Translations under genes and position numbers: made by a program
Assembly (NCBI GenBank): GCA_902611415.1
Contig: CACLZM010000002.1
Location: 62,001 to 126,000 of the forward strand
Origin: an uncultured Alphaproteobacteria bacterium
Lineage (GTDB): Bacteria > Pseudomonadota > Alphaproteobacteria > HIMB59
Length of the DNA: 64,000 nucleotides
Reading direction: 5' to 3'
In this document: positions 61,974-64,000 of the stretch, in pieces
How the letters are laid out: the number at the start of each line of letters is the position of its first letter
How positions within the stretch are numbered: the first letter of the stretch is position 1
Notes under the pieces: generated by a model
The model's input: the letters and a program-made list of their open reading frames with translations, nothing else
Told to the model about the DNA's origin: nothing
Databases searched by the model: none

Positions 61974-63278
61974 TTAATATGCTGTATCTCTTCCATCATC
62001 CTTTGCAATTTCTCGTGCATTAGGATTTACTGATGGTCTAAAAGGTATTTCAACTATTTCACCATCTACAGGCGACCCTGGAGTTTCACAATACTCATCA
62101 GGTAGATGAAATTTAAATTTATTACCTATGTCTTTTTTCTCATAAGGTACATATCCCATTGCGATATTTGTTCCCAATTCAGGGGAATACCAAGGTGATG
62201 TTAGATACCCTATTGGTGAAGACCCATCTTCAGATATAAGCCAAAAGTCTGGAGCATATTCATCAATGGGTTTACCACCTAATCTAAATCCAACTAGTTG
62301 GTTGCTATATGGTTTCTCACCTGCCTCAATTTTTGTTCTCATTGCCTCTAGAGCTTCTTTACCAATATAGTCAGCTTGTTTTTTTCTTGGAACCTGATAG
62401 CCAAGGTTACATTGAAATGGATAAGTTTCGGCATCAAGATCTTGACCCCAAGATAAAATTCCTGCAGCTATTCTTCTATGGTGTGCAGGTGCTATTACTT
62501 TTAGATTGTGTTTCTTTCCAGCCTCTAAAACAGCATTCCACATATCATCTGCATACAAAGTTGCATCTCTAAGGTAGATTTCATATCCCTTTTCCCCAGT
62601 AAAACCTGTTTGGGAAATAATACAATCTCTCCCTCCAACTTTTGCTGCCATTAATCCATAGTAAGGAATGTCTCTAACAGCATCTCCAACTAAATCTGCC
62701 ATAAGATCGATTGACTTTGGTCCTTGAATTTGAACAGGAGATACATCTATTTCATCTATTTCTACATTAAATTTTTTATCGTGATTTACGCCTTGAAGAA
62801 AAAACATAATATCAGAGTCAGATAGTGAAAACCAAAATTCATCCTCTGCAATTCTGAGCAATATAGGATCATTTAACACTCCTCCTTTGTCATTACAAAG
62901 AATTACATATTTTCCTTTCATTACTTCAATTCTTGTTGCATCTCTTGTGATAACAAAATTTGTAAATTTTAACGCATCAGGTCCTTTTACACGAATTTGT
63001 CTTTCAACAGCTACATTCCACATTGTTACGTGATTAACTAATGCATCATATTCAACCATTGCACCACCATCTTCAGGTTTTACATAACCTCTAGGATGAT
63101 ACATTCTATTGTATACGGTACATCTCCAACATCCTGCTTCCACTGATAGATGCCAATAAGGATTTTTTCTAACTCTAGTCGATATAAGCATTTGTTGAGG
63201 TGTTGGTCCTGATTGCCTTAAATTAAAAGGGACTTTTCTGTCAGATTGGTCCACTGAACTTGGTTGCTTAAGCTTCAT
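61974..63278 (-). CDS. GcvT/DmdA-family tetrahydrofolate-dependent protein
   Basis: 434 residues, longer than P. ubique DmdA (about 369) mainly through an N-terminal extension. VTMWNVAVERQIRVKGPDAL, RDATRIEVMKGKYVILCND and DVSPVQIQGPKS follow the DmdA and GcvT pattern. However, SQTGFTGEKGYEIY looks like GcvT, where DmdA has SGWSKQGG, and APAHHRRIAAG stands where DmdA has PNLIERIES. It is therefore a family member with an unknown methyl or aminomethyl donor rather than a clear DMSP demethylase. A strong AGGAGG precedes the ATG. The methylenetetrahydrofolate reductase gene 80 bases upstream supports one-carbon transfer to folate. Confidence 0.75.
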   Translation of the reverse strand: MKLKQPSSVDQSDRKVPFNLRQSGPTPQQMLISTRVRKNPYWHLSVEAGCWRCTVYNRMYHPRGYVKPEDGGAMVEYDALVNHVTMWNVAVERQIRVKGPDALKFTNFVITRDATRIEVMKGKYVILCNDKGGVLNDPILLRIAEDEFWFSLSDSDIMFFLQGVNHDKKFNVEIDEIDVSPVQIQGPKSIDLMADLVGDAVRDIPYYGLMAAKVGGRDCIISQTGFTGEKGYEIYLRDATLYADDMWNAVLEAGKKHNLKVIAPAHHRRIAAGILSWGQDLDAETYPFQCNLGYQVPRKKQADYIGKEALEAMRTKIEAGEKPYSNQLVGFRLGGKPIDEYAPDFWLISEDGSSPIGYLTSPWYSPELGTNIAMGYVPYEKKDIGNKFKFHLPDEYCETPGSPVDGEIVEIPFRPSVNPNAREIAKDDGRDTAY

Positions 63279-63358
63279 ATATCCTCCTATAAAAAATGCA
63301 GTAGCAATTTTTGAAAATTAATTTCTTTTTAGGGTCTATGCAATCGAAAAATTAGAAC

Positions 63359-64000
63359 TTAAAAGATTTTGTTGTGGAGGACTATTTTGTCATTTTCCAT
63401 TGTAAAATCACCATTTTGAAGAGCATTTAACCAATGACAGGTTTTCTCGAAGCCACCAAAAGGAAAACAGTGAAAATTTTTAAATGTACTTTGTTCTTTA
63501 GAGAAGTTTGCTAATTCAATAAACATTTCATCGTTTGAAGTTTTTGTTAAAAGGTCAGTTACTTTAGATGAGTTCTTTTTCAAAAAACTTAATGAATTTC
63601 CAACACCACTCATTATGCCAAAATTAAGAAGTGTTTTAAAAGAAGCTGGGCCTGGAAAACCTACTCTGACGGGTAATTTTATATTTGAATTATCTAAAAA
63701 TTTACACCATTTAATAAATGGTTCGGCATTAAAAAAAAATTGAGTAACAAGTTCTAAATTTAAATCCTTATCTTTTGATAATTCATATTTTTTTTTCAAA
63801 AATTCGTTCACAGTATCTTGATCAATATCAGGTGATCCTTCTGGGTGTCCAGCTATTCCTATCTCTTCAAAATCATTATCTTTTAATAAACCACACTTTA
63901 GTATTTCCAGAGAGGATGATACTGATCCATTTTGATTACCTCCACCACCTATAACAAGAATTTTTTTGCTATCTGTTCTATTTCTAAGTTCTTTTAGGAA
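63359..64000 (-). CDS. Methylenetetrahydrofolate reductase, C-terminal part, runs off right edge
   Basis: The track begins at an internal GTG (63811), but the frame stays open to base 64000 and its 5' end lies outside. The visible 213 codons read ILVIGGGGNQNGSV, then IGIAGHPEGSPDI, and VTQFFFNAEPFIKWC, which match the second half of the MetF barrel (including the AGHPE and TQ-FF motifs). It interconverts 5-methyl- and 5,10-methylene-THF. Together with the GcvT/DmdA-family gene it would recycle methyl-THF. Confidence 0.82.
   Translation of the reverse strand, partial: FLKELRNRTDSKKILVIGGGGNQNGSVSSSLEILKCGLLKDNDFEEIGIAGHPEGSPDIDQDTVNEFLKKKYELSKDKDLNLELVTQFFFNAEPFIKWCKFLDNSNIKLPVRVGFPGPASFKTLLNFGIMSGVGNSLSFLKKNSSKVTDLLTKTSNDEMFIELANFSKEQSTFKNFHCFPFGGFEKTCHWLNALQNGDFTMENDKIVLHNKIF

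Noticed and set aside
61974-63278. Naming this gene dmdA outright
   Set aside because: The backbone resembles DmdA but the active-site motifs remembered for DmdA are not kept, so only the family is given.
63279-63358. Riboswitch upstream of the GcvT/DmdA-family gene
   Set aside because: Only 80 bases and a strong AGGAGG; no SAM, glycine or folate riboswitch pattern could be recognised by eye.
1-64000. CRISPR array or insertion sequence
   Set aside because: No regularly spaced direct repeats, cas genes or transposase genes were seen on either strand.

Overview
The window looks like a piece of an AT-rich, streamlined alphaproteobacterial genome, most likely a free-living marine lineage of the SAR11, HIMB59 or AEGEAN-169 kind. 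The reasons are the low GC, short intergenic gaps, many 1-4 base gene overlaps, and alphaproteobacterial gene orders: trpF-trpB-trpA-accD-folC, aroA-rpsA-ihfB-pyrF, kdsD-lptC-lptA-lptB, and a 3-hydroxyacyl-CoA dehydrogenase that precedes its enoyl-CoA hydratase domain. The exact lineage cannot be fixed without a tree. Region 1 (1-11.2 kb) is an accessory island. It begins with the start of a RodZ-like HTH protein running off the left edge. It then carries two paralogous phage-CII-like regulators, two prokaryotic pentameric ligand-gated ion channels (pLGICs) that each have a PDZ-like domain ahead of the ligand-binding domain, a PrsW-type intramembrane protease, an excisionase-like HTH protein, a tRNA-like element ending in CCA, and many small exported or membrane proteins. 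Two sites share the palindrome TTAGTGAAA-N14-TTTCACTAA, and one of them is embedded in an 88-base inverted repeat. This island is the best candidate for an undescribed system. Region 2 (11.3-17 kb) holds a RmuC-family protein, a DEDDh exonuclease, a UvrD-like helicase with zinc ribbons and a membrane zinc peptidase. The first three each begin with a hydrophobic anchor, so this looks like a membrane-tethered DNA-processing cluster. About 580 bases without a convincing gene follow. Region 3 (17.5-29.7 kb) is catabolic and accessory: a FadB-like bifunctional enzyme, an acyl-CoA ligase of the DmdB-like group, a split photolyase, 5-oxoprolinase PxpABC beside a gamma-glutamylcyclotransferase-like protein, a histidine phosphatase, a HupE-like and DUF4198-like pair, a glutathione S-transferase and a DCC-family protein. 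Region 4 (29.7-58.7 kb) is core: folate, fatty acid, tryptophan, pyrimidine and aromatic synthesis, ribosomal protein S1 and IHF, LPS transport, glutamate synthase, translation genes infC-rpmI-rplT-pheS-pheT-lepA and tRNA-Ser(GGA). Cell-envelope glycosyltransferases are inserted within it. Region 5 (58.7-64 kb) has more glycosyltransferases, a second RmuC-family protein, a GcvT/DmdA-family folate-dependent protein and the end of a methylenetetrahydrofolate reductase running off the right edge. The last two probably move one-carbon units through tetrahydrofolate together. All calls rest on reading the sequence and on memory of protein families; no database search was run.
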